Position numbers and translations under genes: made by a program. Positions 44,701 through 55,900 of a stretch of 64,000 bases of DNA are shown piece by piece (the first letter of the stretch is position 1; the number at the start of each line of letters is the position of its first letter). Under the pieces are notes generated by a model. The model searched no databases. It was not told the DNA's origin and was given only the letters and a program-made list of their open reading frames with translations. Origin of the DNA: Tetraselmis striata (Eukaryota > Chlorophyta > Chlorodendrophyceae > Chlorodendrales > Chlorodendraceae); assembly GCA_006384855.1 (NCBI GenBank), contig VCJN01001501.1, positions 1 through 64,000 of the forward strand. The letters are read 5' to 3'.

Positions 44701-47700
44701 TGGGTTACGCTGGCACTACAAGGTGAGCGTGTTGAGAGCGCGGGGGGGGGGGGGGGGGGAGATGGCGAGAGGGACGCACCGCCCGCTGAGGACGCCCGCC
44801 TTGGAGCCCAGCAGCTCGATCATCTTGCCCACCGTCATGCGCGAGGGGAAGCCGTGCGGGTTCATGATGAGGTCCGGGCACACGCCCGCCTCGCTGAAGG
44901 GCAGGTCCTCCTGCCGCACGATGGTGCCCACCACACCCTTCTGCCCGTGCCGGCTGCTGAACTTGTCGCCGAGCTCCGGGCGGCGCGTGTGGCGGACCAG
45001 AACCTGCGCGGCACATGAAGATAGCGGGTTTTGGTTGGGGGAGGGGGGGGGGGGGGGGTCGCAGGACGGTCAGCACGGCACCGGGCTGCCGCGAGCACCA
45101 AGCCGCCATCAAGCCACTGCAACAGGTGATACCAGGCAGGCCCCAGCGCCGAGCCGCCGGCCCTACAGCCCGCCCCCTCACCTTGATGTTGAACTGGTTC
45201 TCGTCGTTGGTGGTCAGCAGCACGCGGTCAATCACGCACTGCTCCCCTGCCGCGCCCTTGTACGTCTGCGGTGTGGGCCTGTACATGCTGTCGGGCGTGT
45301 TGTCTGCCGCGCACATGCCAGGCGGGCGCACAGGGAGTCAGCGCCGCTGAAACAAACAACCTCACCGCATCCTCCTCCCTGCATGCCACGTCGCCACAAC
45401 AACGTCCCGCCTGGCCCTAAACCCGAAACCTAAACCCATGTGCAGAGCGAAGTAGGAGGGGGGGGGGAGGGGGGGGGCTCTTGGGGGCGCACTCGGGTTG
45501 GCCACCGGGTCGCGAGTGTTGATCGGCGACTGCTTGTTGATGTAGACGTCGCCGGGCTGGATGACCTCCCCCACGCACGCAATGCCGTCCTTGTCCAGCA
45601 GCTTGAACTTGCCCTGCGGGCGCGAGGCCGCGCCCTGCAGCATGGGCGCCACGATGCGGTCGCTTGTGCGGTTGGCGTACTTCTTTATTTGCGCGCTGTA
45701 CCTGCGGGCAGCGGGGACCCGGCGGCGGATGGCCCCTCAGCGCCCGGGCCAGAGATGCGCCCCGGCACGCATCGCTGTGCGCGGTGCACTGAACGCAAGT
45801 GACCGTGGCAGCGGCAGTGCGGCGCGGTGGAGGCTCACTTGCGTAGCACGATGCAGCGTCCAAAGCCGCGATCCAGGGAGGACTTGTTCATCACGATCGC
45901 GTCCTCGATGTCGTACCTGCGGGTGAGGAGCAGCAGCGGGGGCAACCGCGTCTTATTAAGCCATTATATGGAGGCGCCCACTGCATTTCGGGACATCGAC
46001 AGCAGGCGCTTTTGGAGCAGCACTTTCTGTTTATGTGATTATGAATTGGCAATGCTCTGCTTTTGCACATTGGCAGTCCATACCTATAGATATATACATA
46101 CACAAATATGTATATACATAAGTATGTATGTATGTATGTGTATGTACATAGGTATGTATGTGTAAACATATGTGTATGCATGCATGCATGCATGCATGCA
46201 TGCATGTATGTATGTATGTCATGTATGTATGTCATGTATGCATGTATGTATGTATATACATATGTGTACGTACGTACGTACGTACGTACGTATGTATGTA
46301 TGCATGTATGTATGTGTATGTACATATGTATGTATGCATGTCTAAATGTATGTACATGAATATGTATGTATGTAGATGCATACATATGTATGTATATACA
46401 TGCATGCATGCATGCATATATACATACAAACATACATACGTATATGTATATTTACCGTTTAGCATGAAAGACTAATCGGGAATAAAGTTAAAGGAAATTT
46501 CAAATATGTATGTATGTGTGTATGCGTTCATGCAGGTCACCTGACAGGTGGACAGCCGAGTAGAGACGCTGCCATTGACAAGCCAGCACGCCAGGCTGGA
46601 GTCATAGTGCCTGGGCGGTGGGCGGGCGCACTCACCCGCTGTAGCTCATGACCGCAACCGTGGCGTTCTGGCCCGCCCCCAGGCGGTCGTAGCCCACCAG
46701 CTCGATGGTGCGGGTGGTGAGCAGCGGGCGCTGCGGGTAGGCGAGCAGGTACAGCAGCGTGTCCATGCGGTTGAGCTGGTTGTACGCGATGTTGCCCATC
46801 GCCTGCTTGCCCATGGCGCACTGGTACGTGTTGCGTGGGGACTGGTTGTGGTGCGGGTAGGGGATGAGGCCCGCGCAGACGCCCAGGATGGTGAAGGGCT
46901 CGATCTCCAGGTGCGTGGTCTGCCGGCCACAGTACGACTCGTACAGCGCCACCAGGCTGTTGTTCTCCTCGTTCACGTCCAGGTACTCGATCAGCCCCTC
47001 GCGAAGGAACGAGTTAAAGTGCATGCGCCCCGCCTGCGGAAAGAGGGGAGGGGGGGGGGGGGGGGGGGGAGGCGGAGCCAAGGCACGCCACATGTCGGCG
47101 GGCGTATCCGCACAGGCGCCCAAGAGCGCCCTGGACCCGGCCCCATGGGTGGACGAGGCAATGTGATTGCCAGGAGCGCAGCGGCGGCTCATGTCCTTCC
47201 AAGGGTTGCGAGGAAACGGGATGAGGTGCAGGAGCGTGCGTGGGAAGCAACGGGGCGCGGAGAGGGAACCATGGCCATTCCCTCCCGGCACGCACCACAC
47301 CGGTACCGCATGCTTTTGGTGACGAGTGCTATTATGACATGCGCCCATGCGCGTACGGGGGGCCGCGCGGGAAGAGGAGCACCGCGAATAGGGGGCTGCC
47401 CTTCCTGCCAGAGGTCAAATGTAGACGAAAATACGGCAGAAGTATAGCCGATAGTCTTGTTATAGGCTGCACGCAAGCCCAACCTGGGGCTTGTGCTAAG
47501 GGCTCTTACATGTGTGTCGGCAAAGATACATCCACGGGTTTGAGAGCGGGAACCCGGCGTAAATTGCCGAAATAGGAAAGTCACAGCGCAGCATTTCACA
47601 CGTCAAGGGTGGGGTGATCGCCACTGTCCGGCGCTGGGCCGCACACACCTTGAGCGCCTGGATGTGCGCGTCCGTCACGCGCGGCACTCCGCCGTCGCAG

Positions 47701-49730
47701 ATGATGAGGGGGCGGCACACTCGGCCGCCGTCGCTCGCCACGTGCAGCGTGTTCTGGATGACGTACACGCTGACAAACTCGCCGATGCAGCCGGAGCGGC
47801 GCAAGTTCCTGCAAAGGGGGGGGGGGGGGGGGGCCCCGCCCGCCGCAATGAGGCGGCCGCCAGGGTGACATTGACACCGACGGATACCCGTACCAGCCAG
47901 GGCTGTGCGCCAGTCCTTTCAAGCTACAGGGTGCAACTTGACCTCATGCAAGCCGGCTCGGCTGATGTTCACGACCCTCAGGAAATACGCAATTCAGGGA
48001 AACGGGTGTGTGTGTGTGGGGGGGGGGGGGGGGGTGGGGGGCGTGCAACCATCCTAAGCTAACGCCACCTAAAGACCGTGAGACCTGCCACATTCAGATG
48101 GGGTGACCAGGTAACCTGGGGAAACATACCTCTGGCGACACAGAATGGCATGAGTTGACATACTCCTACACGATCTTAATCGAGTCGGCTACATAAATCG
48201 AGTCGGCAATCTCAATAGAGTCGGCATACGTGACGCTGTGACCATTACGCGCGATTGTGAAATTGCGGTAAGTCGGCGCACTGTGGACATCCTAACAGCA
48301 CTGATTGATACGAGCAGACGCAGGGACTGGGCGCGGCAGGGGGGAGGGGGGGGGGGGGGGGGGGAACCTCAGCTGCGCGGCGAACTTGAGCGGGCGGCGG
48401 TGGATGCCAAGGAGCGTGCCGTTGAGGAAGACCATCGCGCTGTGCCGGTCGTGCAGCTCCGCGCCGCTGATGAGCGTGCTCGCCTCCACGCCCAGCGTGT
48501 ACGCCAGCTGCGCGATCGGCCCTTCCTCCTCGTCCGTCGTCACGTGCGTCATGAGCGCCAGGTTCTTCACCAGCCCGCACGCCTCGCCCTCCGGCGTGTC
48601 CGCGGGGCAGAGCATCCCCCACTGGCTGGGCTGCAGGGCGCGCGGCCCGCTCACCTGCACCCCCCCAAACAAGGCGGCAACACCGTCAGCGCGGGCAGGT
48701 AGCAGCGCCTGTGTGGCAGCGCCCGGCCCGGCCGGAGTGGCCTCCCACCGCACCAGCCGATCCATGCTCAGCGCAATCACCCCCGTGGCAACGGACCCAT
48801 GTTCCCCCCTCCCCCCCGCCTTGCACACTGGCACACATAGTCGCTAGCTGTTACAACGAAAACGATTGGCTTGTCGCAGCTGTCTCGTCAGTCTGTGAGC
48901 CTCCTCGGGTTTGAGCGGACTCTGTGCACTGTTGTGGGCTGCCAACTTTTGACGTTTTATGCATCGTCGAAATTCCGCTTGCTGCGCGATCGGCATTATT
49001 CGGCCGACCCGGAGGATCCCCTAGTCGTACCGCGGATCTTTATCGTGTTGCAAAAGAATCTGTCACGTGATGATTATGATGCTCTCTTGCCGTTTGGGAG
49101 ACAGGAGAAACTAACAACCCTGCCTATGCGCAGACTAAAGAAACGGAGTACCAAGGGGAACATCCTAGAATCCCGCTTTCATTTCGACACCGCGGATGCT
49201 GCTTTGTCAAGGCGAGCCCGATCGATGTGGAAGGCGAGTTTCCGTTATCCCGCGGCTACAAGCTGTGCGGGAATGGCTGAGGGCGGCCCAACGGGGCAGG
49301 GAGCAGTGGGCGGCGAGGACAGTTGCTAGACGGCGGTATAGGGCCACCAGGTGGGTGGGAGAGGGGGGAGGGGAAGGGGGGGGGGGGGGGGGGAGGGGGG
49401 ACGACCTTGCGCGTCTTCTCAAACTGCGACGTGATGCGGGTCATCATGCCCAGCGCGCTGATGAAGGACAGCCTAGAGAGGACCTGCCGGGTGTGAAAGC
49501 AAGGGGGGAAAGGGGGGGGGGGGGGGGGGCGGTCATGGGCTCGATTCCGTGAGAAGGTGAGCTCCATCCATGCTCCATCCGTAGGGCCTGCAGTCAAGCT
49601 GGCCGGCTGGCGTGACTGCACCTGCGTCACGCCTTTCCGCTCCATGCGGAAGCGCTTGATGGTCCAGTTGCCAGAGCTTTGAGCCAACGTGAGGAGAGGT
49701 GACGGTACGGAGTGATGGGAAGGGTTTTTT

Positions 49731-49763
<33 letters not shown>

Positions 49764-52700
49764 AGGGGGGCACAATGAGGTGTGTTCAGCGGAAAGGCGA
49801 GGAGCGGTGGGTGCACGGACGGAGGGGCTTCCGCGGACAGCAGATGGCCGTGGTGGCTGCGTTAACGCAGGTAAGGTTCCGCGAGTGGCGCAGAGCCGCC
49901 GCACCTGATGGCGTGCTCCAGGCCGTAGGAGATGGTGTCTTGCCTGATGCACTTGACGATGTCAAACTGCGTGGCGCGGTTGGCCTTGGACAGCACCGCG
50001 TCCGCCTGGCGCTTGAGGTCCGAGTTGAGCCGCTTGAAAAGGTCCTCGAACAGCAGCGCCAGCAGGCCGCCCGCCAGCTCGAGGCGCTTGTTGCCGTAGT
50101 AGTCGCGGTCGTCCACGGCGCTGGAGTCCAGCATCGCCAGCAGCATCTTGCGCACCATCAGCGCCAGGTACACCACCTGCGCACACCGCGACAGTCAACC
50201 GGGCTCGCGCGGCTCCCAACAAGCGGCCACACGGTTCAACATTTCGCCCCATTGGGTCGGGAATGCCGTAGTGAGCGACCACAAGCGACGTTGGCCATAT
50301 TCGCTGGACCGTGTCTGTCAATGTTACTCTCGGCTAGTACGTAGCAGTATTATGTTGCTTCCCCAAAGGAACACAAAACACCGAAGCCGCTGGTGGTCGC
50401 CCGAGGACCAGCCGCAACTTTTGTGGTGCAGTATTTTTGATGTATTTGTGTATTGTGGTTGTGTACTACGTTTGCCGCTTCGCAGAGGGAATGAGGGGGT
50501 GGGGCGGGGGCAATAATTATGTAATGACCCAAAGTGTTTTCTGGGCACAGGAGTCAACAGTCAGCCAAGTCAGCATAGCGGTACAGTGCAAGTCGATAGC
50601 CACAGCGCATTCAACAGTGCTAGCCCCCACATGCTTTCAAGCCATTGCCGAGGAGCAGGACCGCGTGACCTGGATGACCAAGGGGGCGGGGGGCGGACAG
50701 GGGAAGCCAGGGTCCAAGGGGGATGCGCACCTTCTGCTGGAAGTTGAACAAGACGACGGGCACGTGGCACAGCACCACATTGGCGAGGATGTCGCGCGCC
50801 TCGTCCACCTTGGACCGCGTGCGGCGCTGGTACATCTGCCGCGCCGTCTTCACCTTGGAGCCTGGGCAGCGCGGCGCGGGCAGGCCGGTCATGGCGGCTC
50901 GCGAGCAAACAGAGGGAGAGGGAGGGAGGGAGGGGAAGGGTGTGTCGGACGCCGGGGCACATCTGGGGTGTGGAGTAGTTCCAGGCGAGGAGCATAATAG
51001 ACCGCACAGTGTAGTCAGTTTTGCCCGGGGCTTGCGCGATGCCACAACAAATCTACTTGCGGCGTAGTGCCCCGCGCAAATCCCCTGAGACCTGCCCTGC
51101 CCACGGCGGGGTACCACATATGAATGCCCCCTGTGAATCGCTCACATGGCATACCCCCCTCAAGGGGTTGGCTCAGGGAACTCTCCGGTACACTCAAGGT
51201 CTTGGGTCCGATTCCCCTTTGACAGCCACATATAATGCCACATGAGCCACCCATATGGGCTGTATGTGGTGCCCCGCTGATAGGTTAGGGCGGGTCTCAG
51301 GGTATGAGCCCCTGGATTCTAGGGTTTCCAACCCCTTACCCGTGGCGCGGCAACCCGTATTGGGCACTACGTCAATCGACCCAGTGTGGAATGTAGTTCC
51401 CGCAGTACATGCCACGGGGCAGCAAGCAAGCAAATCAAAGGCTCCGCCCGCGGCGGCATGAGACCTCATGCAAAACCCCGGGGTTCTCCGCCCAGAGCGG
51501 AGGTTTTGCTGTTGCTTGCTTGCTGCCCTGTGGCATGTACTGCGGTAACTACATTCTACATGAGGTCACTTGTCGTGAAAAGCGGCCCAGAAGACATGCG
51601 TGGCAAGAATTAGCTGACCGCTCATGATGGTGAGCGGTGCAACGAAATTCGTCATGGGGTTCATAGACAGTGGCTACTCTATACTATAAGGGGGGGGTGT
51701 ACGTATGGATTGCGGGTCAATGAATAGTGGTAAGCTCATGATGGTGGGCCGCGCAACGCAATTCGCCATGGGGTTCGTAGACAGTGACTACTCTATACTT
51801 GAAAGGAGGGGGGTTCCGTATGGATTGCGTGCCCTGCGCTAGGCGGGCATATGCTTCAGGAATGCACCTATGTGAGGTAGAACTGCGTATAAACCGATAT
51901 CCCGGCAGCTGCGGTATAAACAAATCTTACTGGTGTCAGACATGTTGAAAGAGCGCTTTCCGGCCTACGGGCGGATGATTTCGGGTGCCGGGCGCGACTG
52001 GGAGCTGCACGGAAGCACGCGAGACGTGCGCGATACGGATGGGTGCACCAAATGGTTCATAAGCAACGCCGCTGTGCCGCTGTGAAGCTGCAACCGGGTC
52101 CTGGGCGCTGGCTATACGGCTCAGGGAGGGCGTTGGGGATCTTTTATCAAGGTTTAGGTTTTCAAAACAAAACCCTAAAATCCTAAAGCCCTAAGACCCG
52201 TACATGCCCCACTGCGACTTGGTGGGTGTAGCTGTGCGCGAGGTGCAGCAAGTACTAGTTTGGAGAGGAGGAGGAGGTGGGGAGGGAGGAGGGAGGAGGG
52301 GGGGGGGGGGGGGGGGGGTTACCCAGAAAGTCGAGCGCCTGGTGTCGCGTGAAGACCTTCAGAGCCTTGCAGTCCTGGATCGAGGGGCTGAGCAGGTTGG
52401 CAAAGCCCGCCTCCTGGCCCACCAGCTGCACAAACTCCTGGTCTGACTCCACGCCCATCGCCCGCATGACCACCGCAATTGGGATGTCGTCGCTGCGGGG
52501 GGGGGGGGGGGGGGTGGGTCAGGCAGCAATCTCGTGGGCGGCTGGCGGGTGATTGTGGGCACCTGGGAGTCAAGCGAGGCGGCGCTGGCCGAGACAGGCG
52601 CCGGAGTCGTAGTCACCCAGCTGCATTCGCCATCGGCGCGCGGCCGCCGGCTCGGCGGGGCTGTGCTCGTAGTTGCCCCGTTGGGCGGGCACCGCGGCGG

Positions 52701-53545
52701 TTGCGGATGCTGAGGAACCGGGGGGGGGGGGGGGGGGAGGGGGTCACCTGAAGGCATTGTGCTTGAGGAAGAGCCTGCCGTGCTTGACGATCACGTTGGT
52801 CTTGGACTTGCGCTCGTGAGTGGAGCTGGTGACGGAGGACATCACCTGGCCGTGGCTGTCCAGGTCGATGATGATGCGGTTCTTGGACAGCTGCTCCTGG
52901 ATCAGGATCACCTTCTCCGTGCCCTGCGCCCGCCCCCACGCTGCGTCAGCCTCCTCCATGCCCGCCACAGCCCCCCCATCCCCAATCCCCCCCCCCCCCC
53001 CCCCTCTCCACCTCTCCTCCTTTGCCCCAGCACATGCAGCGGCCCTACCTTCACCACAAAGTAGCCGCCCGGATCCAGGGGGCACTCGCCCAGCCGCGCC
53101 AGCTCAGGCTCCGACTTTCCCTGCGCCGAGCCAACACCGCATAACGCCGCTCAGCGCCGACCAGCGCATCGCCTGCAGCAAAGGTGCCGATGCCCATGGG
53201 CTGCACATCCCTGCACCGAAGAGACAGCTGGATGTGGGCAGTGCCCTGACGGGAGCCTAGAGCAGGGGGGTGCCAGATGCAAGCATAGCTTGACGTCTTC
53301 GCGCGTCCTCGCACGGTCCGTGTAGCGATACTGTGATCCATGCTGCCTTCAATGCTCGCATGTGCACAGGATATGTATATATGCACCGGTATGTGTACAT
53401 GCCTGTCCCCCCACAGAGAAGACACACCAAGACAGAGACAAGCACACCTACACGCGCATATACTCGTATACATGCTGGTACATGTGCGTATGTGTATGTA
53501 TACTTGTCCCTGTCTTGATGGGTGCGTGCGTTCGTATTTTGAGAA

Positions 53546-53578
<33 letters not shown>

Positions 53579-54310
53579 CTCTACCTTGAGCACGCATCGG
53601 TCGCTGCGCAGCATGATGGGCAGCCGGCCAATGACGAGCGCGCCCTGCCCATTCTTCCCCTTGCGCACCACGATCTCCTTGCCGCGCGTGTACTCAACGT
53701 CCACGCTGATCGGCGCCGCGTACGTCATGTCGCGCAGCCGGCACTGCTGCGGCGTGATGTCCTCCACGATGTAGTTCTCCTCGATGCTGGGCTTGCCGAC
53801 GTAGATGTCCAGGTACCTACCATCACAGGCCAAGGACCGGGTCACTCACCACCCAGCATTGACAATTTAACTCTGCTCTTCGGCTATCCCAGACGTATGC
53901 GCCAGCCCCCATGCCACATCCCGTCAGGGTGTGCTGTCCAGGTCCGCGTTTCGGATAAGAGAGTTGGGAGGGGAGGGGGCAGAAGGGGAGGGAAGGGCGG
54001 GGTGGGGGGTTTACTTGAGGTAGAAGTTTGGATCGCAGTCGCACACGACACGCTGGTTGCCCTTGGCGCGCACTATCTTCTTTATCTCGTGGTTGATGAG
54101 GTAGTTGAAGGAGTCGATATGCTGCTTCACCAGCCCGCGCACCTTGAGGAACGCGGGCAGCAGCTCGTACTTGTCCTTTACCGTCGGGATGGGCGCCAAC
54201 AGCTTGGACGGGTCCTTGGCAAGCACCTCCTCTGCGGAAGCGGGCGCCCCGCCGCTGCCGTCGTCGTCCGCCTTATCGGCGCTGCCGCCGTCGACGCCGC
54301 CCTTCGCCAT
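41785..54310 (-). CDS. RPC2: RNA polymerase III second-largest subunit (RPC2), 19 exons
   Basis: Complete gene, 1,172 residues. Exons in transcript order: 54310-54015, 53816-53585, 53120-53049, 52923-52748, 52492-52323, 50861-50731, 50176-49905, 49676-49622, 49483-49406, 48654-48368, 47808-47649, 47033-46636, 45916-45839, 45701-45493, 45303-45182, 45003-44780, 44095-43968, 42972-42886 and 42128-41785. All phases agree. It is Pol III, not Pol I or [21 protein letters not shown] at the start, [67 protein letters not shown] and [17 protein letters not shown] at the end. It forms half of the active centre that makes tRNA, 5S rRNA and U6. The C-terminal zinc site reads CTEC...CPNH, with His in place of the usual fourth Cys. 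A 28-nt sense G run ends 8 nt before the ATG; most introns carry sense C runs. A TGTAA possible polyadenylation signal lies about 127 nt after the stop. Confidence 0.97.
42240..42292. repeat. Telomere-like repeats in RPC2 intron 18
   Basis: Degenerate CCCTAAA units (AACCCTAAAAC, AAACCCTGAAACC, AAACCCTAAAACCCTG). A further TTTAGGGTTTAAGG lies at 42845-42859 near the 5' end of the same intron. Confidence 0.7.
43789..43827. repeat. Telomere-like repeats in RPC2 intron 17
   Basis: TAGGGTTTTACGGGGTTTAG followed by GGTTGAAGGG: degenerate TTTAGGG units on the plus strand, opposite in orientation to the array at 42240. Confidence 0.7.
45413..45437. repeat. Telomere-like repeats in RPC2 intron 14
   Basis: CCCTAAACCCGAAACCTAAA, a short degenerate CCCTAAA array close to the sense C run near the intron donor. 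Confidence 0.6.
46085..46460. repeat. Compound TATG/TGCA/ACGT microsatellite in RPC2 intron 12
   Basis: About 370 bp of interleaved tetranucleotide repeats (TATG, TGCA, ACGT, TACA). Many parts are self-complementary (TGCATGCATGCA at about 46177-46205; CGTACGTACGTACG at about 46268-46290), so long hairpins are possible. Confidence 0.95.
48871..49329 (+). other. Antisense open reading frame inside RPC2 intron 9
   Basis: A 152-codon plus-strand frame entirely within intron 9 (48655-49405), opposite to RPC2. The protein looks natural, for example [40 protein letters not shown] and [20 protein letters not shown]. It has no ATG near its start and no recognised domain. GC content is lower than in the flanking intron. 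It is probably an exon-sized fragment of an inserted mobile element. Confidence 0.45.
51083..51302. mobile_element. Foldback element 1 in RPC2 intron 5, tRNA-like core
   Basis: The left arm (CCTGAGACCTGCCC... GCGGGGTACCACAT) and right arm (ATGTGGTGCCCCGC... GGGCGGGTCTCAGG) are imperfect inverted repeats of about 65 bp. The centre contains TTGGCTCAGGGAACTC, like a tRNA A box, and GGTCTTGGGTCCGATTCCCC, like a B box. This suggests a tRNA-derived SINE or MITE. No full cloverleaf could be folded. Confidence 0.5.
51391..51554. mobile_element. Foldback element 2 in RPC2 intron 5
   Basis: The arms 51391-51433 and 51512-51554 are 43-bp inverted repeats with two mismatches (ends ATGTAGTT / AACTACAT; inner part GCAAGCAAGCAA). 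The 78-bp centre includes a second palindrome, CAAAACC...GGTTTTG. The near-perfect arms point to a recent insertion. Confidence 0.8.
51612..51835. repeat. Diverged tandem duplication in RPC2 intron 5
   Basis: Unit of about 113 bp, copies starting at about 51622 and 51735. Shared blocks are GCTCATGATGGTG, ATGGGGTTC, AGACAGTG, CTACTCTATACT and GTATGGATTGCG. Confidence 0.8.
52149..52199. repeat. Telomere-like repeats in RPC2 intron 5
   Basis: AGGTTTAGGTTTTC followed by AAAACCCTAAAATCCTAAAG: TTTAGGG-type units in both orientations, so the segment is itself an inverted repeat. Confidence 0.65.
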
Positions 54311-54318
54311 CGAGCCGA

Positions 54319-54346
54319 CCCCCCCCCCCCCCCCCCCCCCCCCCCC
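54319..54346. repeat. 28-nt C run (sense-strand G) just upstream of RPC2 start codon
   Basis: The run ends 8 nt upstream of the ATG, so it lies in the 5' UTR or at the end of a 5' UTR intron. It would encode a G28 tract in the mRNA if transcribed. Confidence 0.85.
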
Positions 54347-54763
54347 GCCCCAACGAGACCCACCGGCGCGCCGCCTCCGCAGGTGCGAGCGCAGACCTCG
54401 CTAGTGCACGCCACGCCCGGCCACTAGCAGGCAGATATGCTGCAGCTCGAGAAAATTCAGGATATAGCTGTGTTGAGACGCGTGCGAAGGTGACCACGCT
54501 GCTGGGCTCATCGATATGGGCTGGGAGGGCGGCGCTGCCCCCATCGCCGGCTTCCACACTACTGCTTTGCCCGCCGCCTGGCCTGTGATGCTAGAAGCCG
54601 CGGTGTAGCCGCCGGGGGGAGGGGGGGGGGGAGGTCCCGTACCCGTACAGTAAGAATCTCGTCTATGTATGGTTATTTTTTCATTAGAACCGAGCAAATA
54701 AGGGTGTGTCGCTAACTACATATAGCGACTACGGATAATATGTTAAGACCCATATGAAAACGT

Positions 54764-54990
54764 GACACATGTGCACATGTGTCGCCTGAGGACACATGTG
54801 CACATGTGTCATGTTGCTTTTGACACATGTGCACATGTGTTGCCTCGTGACACATCTGCATAATTATGCGTCCAAATCAAAACGACACATATGCACATGT
54901 GCTAGCATATGTCATTTTCTTGCTGATCACGACACATGTGCACATGAAGCATGAACAGTATGGCTCATGTGCATATGTAGTGTGTCCCGA
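54764..54990. promoter_or_regulatory. Array of GACACATGTGCACATGTGTC palindromes upstream of RPC2
   Basis: The 20-bp perfect palindrome occurs at 54764-54783 and 54791-54810, with a 19-of-20 copy at 54822-54841. Degenerate copies begin at about 54849, 54884, 54931 and 54964. The array is about 450 bp upstream of the RPC2 ATG. It may be a transcription factor or architectural protein binding array, or simply a palindromic satellite; the regulatory role is inference. Confidence 0.6.
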
Positions 54991-54999
54991 CATATGATG

Positions 55000-55900
55000 C
55001 GCATAAAATAAGTATATGTGATGGGTGTGATTATAGTATATAGTGCCTCGATCGGGCGATATGTAGTACGAGTAATCGAACCACATAGGTCTTACATCAG
55101 AGCTTGAAAAAATGCGCGCTAAAAGCAGAACTACAAGCAATTGTGAAAGCTTGATGCGCGTATGCATGCAAGCGGCCCTGACAATAACCGCTTCCGGGGC
55201 CGCGCGCCTCTTACGCGTTGCGACGGCGTTCCTAGTGAATGATCCTTCAAGTGAGGGTCGCCTTGGTGAAGTCCGTGAGCGTGCCCCAGAGTAATACGAT
55301 TCCATGTTCCGCGTTGCCGCTTGCCGCCCATTCGACCTTCCGGCGGCTCTTGACCTCTCCCTCGGCTAGCCTTGCCCTTGTGTTTTTTGCTCCTTCTCGG
55401 TACAAGACATCATGCCGCGGTCCGGTTTTGAGGCTGTAAAGTTGGCATTGAGTTCACTCCTTCGGCTTGGGCGGTCGCAGACGCTGATCACGTGGCGCGT
55501 GGCGCTCGGGGCGACTCCAATCACGCCGCATACGAGTTGGCATTATCACAGGGCCTTTCCGACATTTGCCACGACGTTAGGTCCGCCCTAGGCATGGGTT
55601 TCAAGATCCTCACGGACCCGTCGGTGCTTGTTTCTTTGCTTCAGTAGGGCAGCGACGCCCAGCAGCCGGCCGATGTTGGGCTTTCTGGGTAGTATGGTGG
55701 TATCCGCGGGAACACGGTTGCGCTATCGTCGAGACCACCATTGCCCCTATCCTCGGCGTGTCAAGCTCGGATCCAACGACTGCATTGCGGGCTGTAGAGC
55801 GCAATAATATATAATCTAACCACATTTTTGTGGTATAGGCGGATAGTACTACTTAGGATTAATTTCTTTACATTAGCGATACTAATGTATGACCGGCTAC
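55000..55900. other. No recognised gene
   Basis: Between the palindrome array and the next coding-like segment. No domain or RNA gene was recognised. Confidence 0.4.

Noticed and set aside
41785..54310. RPB2 or RPA2 (Pol II or Pol I second subunit)
   Set aside because: The N-terminal [14 protein letters not shown] segment, the [12 protein letters not shown] region and the C-terminal [10 protein letters not shown] match Pol III RPC2, not Pol I or Pol II.
54764..54990. CRISPR-like array
   Set aside because: The spacers are short and uneven, the repeat is a full palindrome, no cas gene is present, and the genome is clearly eukaryotic.
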